From positions 186,001 through 250,000 of the forward strand of contig JAJFIX010000009.1 in the NCBI GenBank assembly GCA_021774575.1: a stretch of DNA of 64,000 bases, given 5' to 3'. The first letter of the stretch is position 1. Each line of letters starts with the position of its first letter. The stretch comes from Alphaproteobacteria bacterium. Lineage in GTDB: Bacteria > Pseudomonadota > Alphaproteobacteria > UBA6615. This document shows positions 52,672 through 61,012 of this stretch, one piece after another. Both the position numbers and the translations under genes were made by a program. The notes beneath the pieces were generated by a model that searched no databases, had not been told where the DNA came from, and saw nothing but the letters and a program-made list of their open reading frames with translations.

Positions 52672-53127
52672 CTAGGTGGCCGGCGAATTTTCATTTTCGT
52701 AGAAAATCAGACCTTCAATTTCTTCCGGGTTTTGCTCTCTGCCGCGAAGCTCGACGACATTGCGGTCAGGGTCGCGCAGAAATACCGAAATATGGCCGTC
52801 GCCGAAGGTGACGGGACCTTGGGAAATTTCCAGGCCATTTTCTTTGATCGCCGCCAGCGTGTCTCTGATTGAGGCAACCTGCCACGCGGCATGGGTATAG
52901 CCGGGATACTTCTCCGGAACATCCATCAGAATGTTTTTACCGCCGTTATCGGTCGGGGCATTGGTCACCAGGTTAATTTCGACACCGGCCTTGTTCTTAA
53001 TAATGATGACCGGATCGAAATCGATCTCCTTTAAAATTTCAAAACCCAGAATTTTGTAATAGGCGAGCGCTTTCTCGATATTGGAGATACGTATGCCTAG
53101 ATGGTCGACATGGGTGATTTCGATCAT
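52672..53127 (-). CDS. Glyoxalase/VOC superfamily protein
   Basis: 151 residues (ATG at 53125-53127; ATG at 53140-53142 is also possible). Two VOC half-domains are seen: HVDHLGIRISNIEKALAYYKILGFE and THAAWQVASIRDTLAAIKENG. Metal-ligand-type residues His and Glu (VDHLG, VVELRG) are present. Possible activities include lactoylglutathione lyase, dioxygenase or a resistance protein; none can be chosen. Confidence 0.85.
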   Translation of the reverse strand: MIEITHVDHLGIRISNIEKALAYYKILGFEILKEIDFDPVIIIKNKAGVEINLVTNAPTDNGGKNILMDVPEKYPGYTHAAWQVASIRDTLAAIKENGLEISQGPVTFGDGHISVFLRDPDRNVVELRGREQNPEEIEGLIFYENENSPAT

Positions 53128-53189
53128 GGGATGCTCTCTCATAAGGGGATGAATTTTTTCTTATCGCATGGCCCCGTCTGAAATGACAA

Positions 53190-54422
53190 TCAAGCGCTGC
53201 TTCGTGGCTGTTTTTTGCCATTGGCAAGTGGGCGAACGAGTCCCATCCAGAAAATCAAAACCGCGACACCAGCAGCGCCGATAGCTGACACCATTGCGGT
53301 GTGACTGCCATCGCTAAAGAGCGCAATGAGTGTCGCCACGAGGGCCGCACCGGCAAATTGAAGAAACCCCATCAGTGACGCCGCTGCGCCCGCTTTATCG
53401 CCGAACGGCGCCATGGATCCCGCCACCGATGCGGGGATAATGATGGCAAAGGCGATCATAAATAGCGCGACGGGCAGGGCAATGGTGAAGACGATGAGGG
53501 TAGGGTTCCAGGAAGAAGCGCTCGCCCAACCCAATCCGGCGGCGGTCAAGCCGGCAACGGCAGCTAGTACCGCCCCGGCGCCGAGCAGACGGTCCATGCC
53601 ATATCTTTGAACCAGGCGGGCGCCCAATAAGAGCGCGATCATATGCCCGACCATGACCAGGGCAAATATTTGGCCAAATTGGGACGATGATAAATGCAGA
53701 AAATTGATGAAGATGCCCGGCGATGCCGTGAGGAACGAAAATAGCCCGCTGAAGGCGGCGATCCCACATAATCCATAGGCCCAAAAAACCCGACTCGACA
53801 TAATCAGCCGGTAATTTTCGACGATCAATTTAGGGACAAGGGCCTGACGATTGGGCCGAATATTCGATTCGTCGAGGAACCGCCATATTAGGAACCCGAT
53901 GAAGGTCGAATAGAAGGCCAACACGAAAAAGTTCGACCTCCAACCGAAATATTCCGTCAACTGAGCTCCCAGTAGGGGGGCAATGACCGGGGCAAAGGCA
54001 AGACCGATCATCGCCAGCGATAAGAGTCTCGCCGCCTCGTCACGGACAAATTTATCGCGCACGATTGCTCTTGCCAGAATCTGGCCGGTTGACGCCGCCA
54101 ATCCCTGGATAAATCTCGCGGCAATAAGCGCGGTAATTGAGGGGGCGGCGGCGCAAGACAGGCTGGCAAATGTGTAGAGGCACAAGCCAATCAGCAGGAC
54201 CGGTTTACGGCCGAAACGATCCGACGCTGGGCCTTGAAATAATTGGCCGACAGCGATGCCGAGAAGATAGGCGCTCAAGCTTATTTCGACCGCTGTCTGA
54301 CCTGCGCCAAGGCCTAGGCCGATGGCCGGTAAGGCCGGCAAGGTAATGTCGATGGTCAGGGCGTCGAGGGCGATGAGTAACGCCAGCAGCGCTGTTGTGA
54401 CGCCAATATGCCTCTCCGTCAT
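53190..54422 (-). CDS. MFS drug transporter, Bcr/CflA type
   Basis: 410 residues, 12 predicted helices. The DHA1 motif A is GPASDRFGRKPVLLIG and the motif near helix 4 is ARFIQGLAASTGQILARAIVRD, as in Bcr/CflA multidrug exporters. It probably exports a drug or metabolite with proton antiport. It is divergent from ctrA. Confidence 0.9.
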   Translation of the reverse strand: MTERHIGVTTALLALLIALDALTIDITLPALPAIGLGLGAGQTAVEISLSAYLLGIAVGQLFQGPASDRFGRKPVLLIGLCLYTFASLSCAAAPSITALIAARFIQGLAASTGQILARAIVRDKFVRDEAARLLSLAMIGLAFAPVIAPLLGAQLTEYFGWRSNFFVLAFYSTFIGFLIWRFLDESNIRPNRQALVPKLIVENYRLIMSSRVFWAYGLCGIAAFSGLFSFLTASPGIFINFLHLSSSQFGQIFALVMVGHMIALLLGARLVQRYGMDRLLGAGAVLAAVAGLTAAGLGWASASSWNPTLIVFTIALPVALFMIAFAIIIPASVAGSMAPFGDKAGAAASLMGFLQFAGAALVATLIALFSDGSHTAMVSAIGAAGVAVLIFWMGLVRPLANGKKQPRSSA

Positions 54423-54594
54423 GATATTTAGCGTCTTTCAGGGGTAAATTTAAGACATATTGCAAAAAAAGTTAACAAAATGATTCTGGCCTGTATCCCG
54501 CAGAAAATATAGCTATTTCGATCCTGTTTGGGCTCTTTTCCCTGAAAGCACCTCCGGTGGGAAAGCATTTGTTAACCTTTATTGATATAGGATC

Positions 54595-54609
54595 TTAAAG
54601 TACAGTTAA
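54595..54609. promoter_or_regulatory. CtrA-binding site upstream of ctrA
   Basis: TTAA (54595-54598), exactly seven bases, then TTAA (54606-54609): the full CtrA box TTAA-N7-TTAA, 65 bases before the ctrA start. A further TTAA at 54572 and a GAnTC methylation site (GATTC, 54482-54486) lie upstream. Known ctrA promoters are autoregulated and methylation-sensitive. Confidence 0.8.
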
Positions 54610-54673
54610 CCGGTAGCGCAGGTCATCACTTGGTAACTATGACGAAGCGCTGCATAAAAAGTTGGAGCGAGCC

Positions 54674-55390
54674 ATGCGTGTTCTTTTGGTCGAAGACGAT
54701 TCAGCCACGGCAAAAAGCATTCAGTTGATGCTGAAGTCGGAAGATTATGTTTGCGATACGACCGATCTTGGTGAAGATGGGTTGGAAATTGGCAAGCTTT
54801 ATGATTACGACATCATAATCCTCGACATTATGCTGCCTGATATCGACGGCTATGAAGTGTTGACGCGGTTACGTGCGGCACGGGTTGAAACGCCGATATT
54901 GATTTTGTCGGGCTTGAGCGACGCCGATGACAAGATCCGTGGATTGGGCAGCGGCGCCGATGATTATCTAACCAAACCCTTCGATAAGCGCGAGCTAATC
55001 GCCCGTATCCAGGCCATTGTCCGGCGCTCCAAAGGACATTCAGACTCGGTGATCACCACCGGTAAAATGAAGGTCAATCTTGATGCGCGGACGGTCGAGG
55101 TGGCGGGCAGCCCGGTTCATTTGACCGGTAAGGAATATGGCATCCTTGAGCTTTTGAGCCTGCGTAAGGGAACGACCCTCGCCAAAGAGATGTTTCTCAA
55201 TCATCTCTATGGCGGCATGGAAGAGCCCGAACTGAAAATTATCGATGTTTTCGTCTGCAAATTGCGGAAAAAGATTTCCGATGCCGCCGAAGGCGATAAC
55301 TATATCGAGACCGTATGGGGCCGTGGCTACGTGTTGCGCGAGCCGGTGGAAGAGGCCTTGCCAATGGATCGTCAGACCGTCGCCGCCTAG
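54674..55390 (+). CDS. ctrA: Cell-cycle response regulator CtrA
   Basis: 238 residues from the ATG at 54674. It begins [20 protein letters not shown], with phospho-acceptor Asp51 (IIILDIMLP) and TKPF for the conserved Lys. The OmpR-type winged-helix region [20 protein letters not shown] then MFLNHLYGG and [10 protein letters not shown] is near identical to Caulobacter CtrA in the DNA-contacting parts. The C-terminus ends in two alanines (TVAA), as in CtrA proteins degraded by ClpXP. It controls cell-cycle, motility and division genes, binding TTAA-N7-TTAA. It is autoregulated to judge from the site at 54595. Confidence 0.97.
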   Translation: MRVLLVEDDSATAKSIQLMLKSEDYVCDTTDLGEDGLEIGKLYDYDIIILDIMLPDIDGYEVLTRLRAARVETPILILSGLSDADDKIRGLGSGADDYLTKPFDKRELIARIQAIVRRSKGHSDSVITTGKMKVNLDARTVEVAGSPVHLTGKEYGILELLSLRKGTTLAKEMFLNHLYGGMEEPELKIIDVFVCKLRKKISDAAEGDNYIETVWGRGYVLREPVEEALPMDRQTVAA

Positions 55391-55415
55391 ACCGGCGCGC
55401 CAAGCAAGACATTTA

Positions 55416-55440
55416 GGCCCGGCAATGCCGGGTCTTTTTT
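55416..55440 (+). terminator. Terminator of ctrA
   Basis: Stem CCCGGC/GCCGGG (55418-55423 with 55427-55432, 3-base loop) followed by TCTTTTTT (55433-55440). It separates ctrA from the converging chpT. Confidence 0.9.
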
Positions 55441-55447
55441 GTTGGTC

Positions 55448-56140
55448 CTAACTTGCTACCGGCAATCTGACTTTGAAAGTTACCCCCGCATCGGGACCTT
55501 CGTTGGTTGCCGAAATAGAAACTGCGGTTCCTAAACGCTCGGCAAGAAACCGGGTAAGCGCCCCTTGGGCGGTGCGGGCCGTCAACTCTTTCATGGGTAT
55601 GGTTCCGGCCAATGAAGCCATCATTTCAGCGGTCATGCGCGCATCTGCGGCGGCGGCGTGAATTGAAACGGCGAGCGCGCTGGCTTCTGGCGCGATCGCA
55701 ATGTTCAAGGTTCCGCCGCGCGGCAACGCCTCGACGGAAATCAAGGCGAGATTTAGCAGTAGTTTGATCGCGCCGGGCGCGGGGCGGGGGTCGGCGGGAC
55801 GTTGCTCAGCGGGCCAGTCCATTGTGAGCCGTGGGCTGGTGACCACCGGCTCCAGTAATTTCGCCGCATCGTCAAAAGACAATCCGGTCTGCCGGTTGCC
55901 CGCTTGACCATAAGCCACCCGAAAAAAACTCAGCTTTTCGACCGCTTGTTTCGAGCTGCTGGCGACCAGTGCCATTGCATCGCTATCCTGGCCGTCGCCA
56001 AACTCGGTCATGAGTTCAAGGCCATTACTCACGGCACCAACCGGACTGATTACGTCATGGCATAATCTCGAACAAAGTAACTCTGCCATCCACAATTCAG
56101 GCCAGAGGTCGGGCGCGGATCGGTTTAAATCTTCAGCCAT
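55448..56140 (-). CDS. chpT: Histidine phosphotransferase ChpT
   Basis: 230 residues. The phospho-accepting His is in LLCSRLCHDVISPVGAVSNGLEL (near 29), and the C-terminal pseudo-ATPase domain is degenerate (KLLLNLALISVEALPRGG, VTFKVRLPV). ChpT passes phosphate from CckA to CtrA and CpdR. It is convergent with ctrA, an informative physical pairing of donor and target. No cckA in the window. Confidence 0.92.
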   Translation of the reverse strand: MAEDLNRSAPDLWPELWMAELLCSRLCHDVISPVGAVSNGLELMTEFGDGQDSDAMALVASSSKQAVEKLSFFRVAYGQAGNRQTGLSFDDAAKLLEPVVTSPRLTMDWPAEQRPADPRPAPGAIKLLLNLALISVEALPRGGTLNIAIAPEASALAVSIHAAAADARMTAEMMASLAGTIPMKELTARTAQGALTRFLAERLGTAVSISATNEGPDAGVTFKVRLPVAS

Positions 56141-56296
56141 TATCGTCCTTAATATTGATCGAATGGGAAACTATAACCGGTAGGCAAATCCAACTATCTT
56201 ACTTTAAACAGGTATTCCGATACCATGCCAAGGTCGCAACTCCTAATACGTGACAAGCGGTCGTTGCTGAATAAACTTCGCCGGAGAATTTTGATC

Positions 56297-57991
56297 ATGT
56301 CGCCCAAAAATGTCCGAACCTTCCATCATCCCGGTGCCGGTCGTCGCAAAGCAGGCGCATATCCAAAAGGACGCCAGACTGATGCTCACAGCCTGGAAGA
56401 GGTTCGAGCACTGCTTGGCCCCGCACCGCATCGCCGAGATTTGCTGATCGAGTATTTGCACTTGATCCAGGATCGTTATCATTGCCTGGCGCCCGGGCAT
56501 CTTGCGGCGTTGGCGCAAGAGATGGGGCTGGCAATGGCGGAAATTTACGAAGTGGCGACATTCTATGCCCATTTTGATGTCGTCGATTCGGAGGTGGAAG
56601 GTGCCCCATCGCCGATAACGGTGCGGGTCTGCGAAAGCCTGTGTTGTGGGATGGCGGGATCGAAGAAGCTTCATTCGGGCTTGGTGAGCGAATTTGGGGA
56701 TCGCGCCAGAGTTGTCGCCGCACCTTGCATGGGCGGGTGCGACCAGGCACCGGCGGTGTCTATTGGACCATTGCAAATTGGTGGGGCGACGGTTCGCTCT
56801 GTCGCCGAGGCTGTGACCCGGTTGGAGATCGATGGAGGCCAAGGAGATTCACCACTGCCCAGATATCAGGGGCTTACAGCATACAGGGCAGAAGGCGGCT
56901 ACGAGTTTTTGTCGGCGGCGCGAGCGGGCGATCATACTCCGAGCGAGGTGTTCGACCGCCTCGAACAGGCCAATTTGCGGGGCATGGGGGGAGCATTCTT
57001 TCCAACAGCGCGTAAATGGCGCCTGGTCGCCGATCAACCGTCGCCACGCTTCGTGGCGATCAACGGTGACGAAGGCGAGGTTGGAACCTTCAAAGATCGC
57101 TATTTTCTAGAAACAGCACCGCATAGGGTTCTGGAGGGTATGCTGATCGCTGCCTGGGCGGTTAGCGCCGACGCGATCTATTTTTATCTGCGGGACGAAT
57201 ATGCCGTTGCCCGTGCAATTTTGGAAAAGGAGATAGACCTGCTGACCCGCGCCGGTTTGATCGATGCGGGTTTGAAGGTGGAATTGCGGCGCGGTGCAGG
57301 TGCTTATATTTGCGGCGAAGAAAGCGCGATGATCGAATCGATCGAGGGTAAGCGCGGCCTGCCGCGTCATCGTCCGCCCTATGTTGCCGAGGTCGGTTTG
57401 TTTGGCCGACCGACCTTGGTCAATAATGTTGAAACGGTTTACTGGGTGCCGGACTTAGTTAAGCCGGAGGCCGGTACCCAGCAGACCCGTGCCTATTCGG
57501 TTTCCGGACGGGTTCGCGAACCGGGAGTGAAAATAGCACCTATTGGAATATCGGTTGTTGATTTGATTGAGACGTATTGTGGCGGCATGGCCGAGGGCCA
57601 CGAATTTAAAGCCTATCTGCCCGGTGGCGCCTCGGGAGGTATTTTGCCGGCTCATCTGGGTGATCTACCGTTGAGCCCGGAGGCGCTCGCCGAATATGGC
57701 TGTTTTGTCGGTTCGGCGGCAATTGTCGTGCTCTCCGATCAAGACAATGTGGCGGATGTGGCGCTTAACCTCATGGCGTTTTTTGAACATGAAAGTTGTG
57801 GTCAATGTAGCCCATGTCGTGTCGGCACTGCCAAAGCCGTGCAATTGATGAAGGCTGACCGATGGGAAACGGATCTGTTGACCGACTTGTCGGCGATTAT
57901 GCGCGACGCCTCCATTTGCGGCCTTGGTCAAGCGGCACCAAATCCGGTCGACTGCGTGCTCAAATACTTCCCCGAAGATATTCCGGCCTGA
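56297..57991 (+). CDS. NAD-dependent formate dehydrogenase diaphorase subunit: FdsG (NuoE-like) and FdsB (NuoF-like) fused
   Basis: 564 residues from the ATG at 56297 (GGAG upstream; an earlier ATG at 56225 has none). Residues 30-165 are NuoE-like, with the 2Fe-2S cysteines 112, 117, 144 and 148. Residues about 190-564 are NuoF-like: NLRGMGGAFFPTARKW for NADH/FMN, GAYICGEESAMIESIEG, and the 4Fe-4S cysteines in ESCGQCSPCR. In FDH operons these are usually two genes, fdsG and fdsB. The protein takes electrons from the catalytic subunit and reduces NAD. The partner is at 61013, separated by a GNAT gene and three FKBP genes. Confidence 0.88.
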   Translation: MSPKNVRTFHHPGAGRRKAGAYPKGRQTDAHSLEEVRALLGPAPHRRDLLIEYLHLIQDRYHCLAPGHLAALAQEMGLAMAEIYEVATFYAHFDVVDSEVEGAPSPITVRVCESLCCGMAGSKKLHSGLVSEFGDRARVVAAPCMGGCDQAPAVSIGPLQIGGATVRSVAEAVTRLEIDGGQGDSPLPRYQGLTAYRAEGGYEFLSAARAGDHTPSEVFDRLEQANLRGMGGAFFPTARKWRLVADQPSPRFVAINGDEGEVGTFKDRYFLETAPHRVLEGMLIAAWAVSADAIYFYLRDEYAVARAILEKEIDLLTRAGLIDAGLKVELRRGAGAYICGEESAMIESIEGKRGLPRHRPPYVAEVGLFGRPTLVNNVETVYWVPDLVKPEAGTQQTRAYSVSGRVREPGVKIAPIGISVVDLIETYCGGMAEGHEFKAYLPGGASGGILPAHLGDLPLSPEALAEYGCFVGSAAIVVLSDQDNVADVALNLMAFFEHESCGQCSPCRVGTAKAVQLMKADRWETDLLTDLSAIMRDASICGLGQAAPNPVDCVLKYFPEDIPA

Positions 57992-58323
57992 GGGTCGGTA
58001 GTTAGGCCCGCTTCCGCTTGACCGAATTCTGCGGCTATGGTTAATGCCAGCTCATGAACCAGACCCCCCATATCTCGCGGATAATGCGACGACGTAGGAC
58101 CGACCGCCGAACCAGGGCGTTTGTCGGTCCGCGGTGCGTATGGATAACCGGTTAGCAGGCGCACGATAGCGTCGAAAGAAAACTTTCCACCGAGCAATCC
58201 TTAAATATTCACCCGGATCGGCTGACGCCGTAGTTCGCGTTTCGTCGGGCCAGGCGTCGTTATGAGACGCCGTCCCTTTGTTGAAGCGACGGGCCTGTAG
58301 GGCCTACATCCGGGAATTTGATT
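57992..58323. other. 332-base gap between the diaphorase gene and the GNAT gene
   Basis: No gene supported on either strand. A hairpin GGCGTC/GACGCC (58253-58258 with 58266-58271) and the palindrome GTAGGGCCTAC near 58297 are the only marked structures. No fdsC or fdsD gene is hidden here. Confidence 0.5.
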
Positions 58324-58839
58324 ATGTTTACGAGTGGAAAAAGCGAGAAGATCGACTGGGAGGTCGAAGATAATATTTCCGATATCGATGAGGCTGATAT
58401 CAATTGGCTCCAAATTGCCGAACTTTATGCCGGGGCACCCTTGGTGCGTCGGCCATCCGTTGACTGGAAGAGGGCATTTGCGGCGAGCAGCGAAATCGCC
58501 TTTGTCCGACTGGCATCGCAATTTGGACGGGCGGGGCGAGTCATTGGCGCAGCGCGGGCAATCTCTGACGGGCAGTTTTACGCTACAATTCTCGATGTTG
58601 GCGTTGATGCTGGCTTTCAGCGGCAGGGTATTGGCCGGGCCTTGGTGTCGAATTTGCTTGAACGGTTGAAGGTAGAGCGGGTCTATTTGACCTCGGCGGC
58701 GGGAAAACAGGGTTTTTATCACCGCCTCGGGTTTCTCAAGCTCAATAATGCCTTTGGGTATTACGCACCTGGTCCACGGGCTGAAGCGATGGAATTGGGC
58801 CTTATTTCACCGCCTAACTGCGCCGGTAATGATATATAA
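58324..58839 (+). CDS. GNAT-family N-acetyltransferase
   Basis: 171 residues from the ATG at 58324 (GGGAA eight bases upstream). The acetyl-CoA motif is DVGVDAGFQRQGIGRALVSNLLERL and the C-terminal AGKQGFYHRLGFLKL is typical. ARAISDGQFYATILDV precedes the loop. The substrate is unknown. It sits inside the formate dehydrogenase region without an obvious connection. Confidence 0.88.
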   Translation: MFTSGKSEKIDWEVEDNISDIDEADINWLQIAELYAGAPLVRRPSVDWKRAFAASSEIAFVRLASQFGRAGRVIGAARAISDGQFYATILDVGVDAGFQRQGIGRALVSNLLERLKVERVYLTSAAGKQGFYHRLGFLKLNNAFGYYAPGPRAEAMELGLISPPNCAGNDI

Positions 58840-58977
58840 GTCTTTGATAATTATTGATTTTATAAAAAGAATGACAATGTACAAATCTCGCCTTAAAGCG
58901 GCCAAAAAGCTATGTGACATTGCGCGAATGAAGGGGCGCACAGGCGTTCCCTTGGCTAAATGGATGAGCTCTTCCTC

Positions 58978-59448
58978 ATGAATTGGAACCTGCGGCGATT
59001 TAGATGCGTCTTTCTGGCGACCATTCTTGGCGCTGCGCTTGCGGCTGCGTCGGGCGAATTGGTGCCAGCCCGTGCCCAGGTCAATGGCGGCGCGTTCGTA
59101 CTAACGGATTTGGTTGTCGAAATTCTTGAAGAAGGAGAAGGGGCGGCGATTGAGGTTGGCCAGGAGTTGCTGGTCGAATTTACCAGTTGGATCGTTGAAG
59201 ATGGCGAGCAGGGGCGGCTTTTCGATTCCAGCGAGGAGCGCGGCGGTCCTTGGGAATTCGTTCTTGGCGCTCATCCTGCAATTAAAGGCTGGGATGAGGG
59301 GCTGGAGGGGACGAGAATAGGGACAAGGATCCGGCTTACGATCCCTCCCGATATGGCCTATGGTGATCGCGGATTTAACGGGCCAGTGGCCTTTGTGCCC
59401 CCTGGGTCCTGGATCATATCAGAAATTGTCGTCATCGGTGCGAATTAG
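58978..59448 (+). CDS. FKBP-type peptidyl-prolyl isomerase, secreted, first of three
   Basis: 156 residues (ATG at 58978; an ATG at 58960 in the same frame is possible). The signal peptide ends near ARAQV. The FKBP domain has GQELLVEFTSWIVEDGEQGRLFDSS, FVLGAHPAIKGWDEGL and RLTIPPDMAYGDRG. The region that in active FKBPs reads VHYTG is VEFTSW here, and some pocket aromatics differ, so catalytic strength is uncertain. It lies 110 bases before the second FKBP gene. Confidence 0.85.
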   Translation: MNWNLRRFRCVFLATILGAALAAASGELVPARAQVNGGAFVLTDLVVEILEEGEGAAIEVGQELLVEFTSWIVEDGEQGRLFDSSEERGGPWEFVLGAHPAIKGWDEGLEGTRIGTRIRLTIPPDMAYGDRGFNGPVAFVPPGSWIISEIVVIGAN

Positions 59449-59559
59449 GCCTGATTAGGCTGGCAGAATACTTCAATCAGACTCGGGTTTGAGGTAATAG
59501 AAGGTCTGCAATGCGGGCCGCTGAAGCGACGCACGCCCATTTTTTTGAGGAGTTTGAGC

Positions 59560-60114
59560 ATGAGCGCGACCGGACCGGGTTCCGAACAGGCAAGTATGGC
59601 GGCCAAGATTATTGGCGTTCTATTTGTTGTTGGCGCGCTTGTGGCCATTTATCAAACGTCGACCCGAACATCAGCACATTCATCAGCAATGTCGGGATCC
59701 CATTCTGGATCTGACACTATGGAAGGAAATTCAAACGTGTCTGTAAATGCTATAACAGGCGAGACAGTGACGACAGCATCAGGCCTGCAATATATCGAGC
59801 AGGCGGCGGGTGAGGGCGACCTGCCCGAGGCTGGGCAAACCGTTGTAGTGCACTACACCGGCTGGCTTTACAATGACGGTGAGAAGGGGGCTAAATTTGA
59901 TAGCTCTGTCGATCGTGGGCAGCCCTTTTCGTTCAGATTGGGCCAAGGTATGGTCATTCAGGGCTGGGACGAAGGTTTGGCGTCGATGCGCCCGGGCGGC
60001 AAGCGCACCCTCATTATTCCGGCAAGTCTCGGTTATGGGGCGCAAGGCGCTGGTGGGGTAATCCCTCCCGGAGCGACCTTGATGTTCGATGTAGAGTTAC
60101 TCGAAATACAGTAA
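59560..60114 (+). CDS. FKBP-type peptidyl-prolyl isomerase, membrane-anchored, second of three
   Basis: 184 residues from the ATG at 59560 (GAGGAG-type site eight bases upstream). An N-terminal helix (AAKIIGVLFVVGALVAIYQ) anchors it to the inner membrane. A Ser-rich linker follows, then a canonical FKBP domain: TVVVHYTGWLYNDGEKGAKFDSS, GMVIQGWDEGL, RTLIIPASLGYGAQG and GATLMFDVELLEIQ. All usual active-site residues seem present. The domain faces the periplasm. Confidence 0.92.
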   Translation: MSATGPGSEQASMAAKIIGVLFVVGALVAIYQTSTRTSAHSSAMSGSHSGSDTMEGNSNVSVNAITGETVTTASGLQYIEQAAGEGDLPEAGQTVVVHYTGWLYNDGEKGAKFDSSVDRGQPFSFRLGQGMVIQGWDEGLASMRPGGKRTLIIPASLGYGAQGAGGVIPPGATLMFDVELLEIQ

Positions 60115-60151
60115 ACTGGCTTGGAACGGGCGACCTGAGGGGAGTCACATC

Positions 60152-60946
60152 ATGAATACCGGCAAATCGACGGCGTCTGCGGTTCGATTTTCCACTGTTT
60201 CTGGGGCTGTTGCTAAGGCTGTTGCTAAGGCTGCGGCTTTGGCCTCGGCGATGATTGCACTTTCGGCTTGTGCACAATTTTCCAGTGAGGCCAATGAGCG
60301 GCAAGCAGACCAGGTCTCCGCGTCGCAGTTGGTGGCGCCGCCGGCAGAAGGTCCACAATTATTTGGTCCTTGGGATGACCAAGCGCAGCCGACAAATAGT
60401 AGTCGGGCAAGTCGCAATGGCGATAGCGCGCGGGTGGCTCGAACGCGAGGGGCAATTGCAGCACTCCCGCCTGAGCCGTCCAGAGTTGTTGTCCAGCGAC
60501 AGCGCCAAGCTCCTATTTTGCAATCGCCGCCGCAAATTGCTGCTGCATCACCGCCGCAGCCGCTGATCGGCCGAACGGGGATACCGGCCTTCGAACAGGG
60601 TTTTACCGAAACCGCGTCAGGTTTGAAGTACAAACAGACTCAGGTCGGTCAAGGACCGGTACCGCGACGGGGCGATACTATTATCGCTCGTTATTCGGGG
60701 TGGATCTACGAAGACGGCGAAAAAGGCGACTTATTTGACCGGTCCGGTGATCGGCCTTTCACGTTCCAATTGGGGGCGGGGCGGGTCATTGAGGGCTGGG
60801 ATGAGGCCTTTGCCGGTATGCGTCCGGGCGAAAAGCGCACGCTTATCGTGCCCTCTGAACTCGCCTATGGGCGGACCGGCGCGCCAGGGCTCATTCGCCC
60901 AAATGAAGATCTGGTATTCGACGTGGAGCTGGTGGAAGTACAATAA
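60152..60946 (+). CDS. FKBP-type peptidyl-prolyl isomerase lipoprotein, third of three
   Basis: 264 residues. The lipobox is LSAC after a hydrophobic stretch (residues 28-40). A long Pro/Gln/Arg-rich linker (about 45-145) follows, then an FKBP domain: DTIIARYSGWIYEDGEKGDLFDRS, GRVIEGWDEAFAGMRPGEKRTLIVPSELAYG and DLVFDVELVEVQ. It is lipid-anchored and periplasmic. Three differently anchored FKBPs in a row suggest a duplicated folding set for envelope proteins. It ends 66 bases before the formate dehydrogenase catalytic gene. Confidence 0.9.
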   Translation: MNTGKSTASAVRFSTVSGAVAKAVAKAAALASAMIALSACAQFSSEANERQADQVSASQLVAPPAEGPQLFGPWDDQAQPTNSSRASRNGDSARVARTRGAIAALPPEPSRVVVQRQRQAPILQSPPQIAAASPPQPLIGRTGIPAFEQGFTETASGLKYKQTQVGQGPVPRRGDTIIARYSGWIYEDGEKGDLFDRSGDRPFTFQLGAGRVIEGWDEAFAGMRPGEKRTLIVPSELAYGRTGAPGLIRPNEDLVFDVELVEVQ

Positions 60947-61012
60947 GCGTCGCATTTGTGCTCGTGGGGAAACTCGCGGTAGAGCTATTGGGATATCGAG
61001 GATAATTTGGTG

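Noticed and set aside
57928-58197. Minus-strand ORF of 89 codons overlapping the end of the diaphorase gene
   Set aside because: It overlaps a well-supported gene, has no ribosome site and does not resemble FdsD or FdsC.
58871-58981. Basic 36-codon ORF before the first FKBP gene
   Set aside because: It overlaps the FKBP start, the ribosome site is poor and no similarity was recognised.
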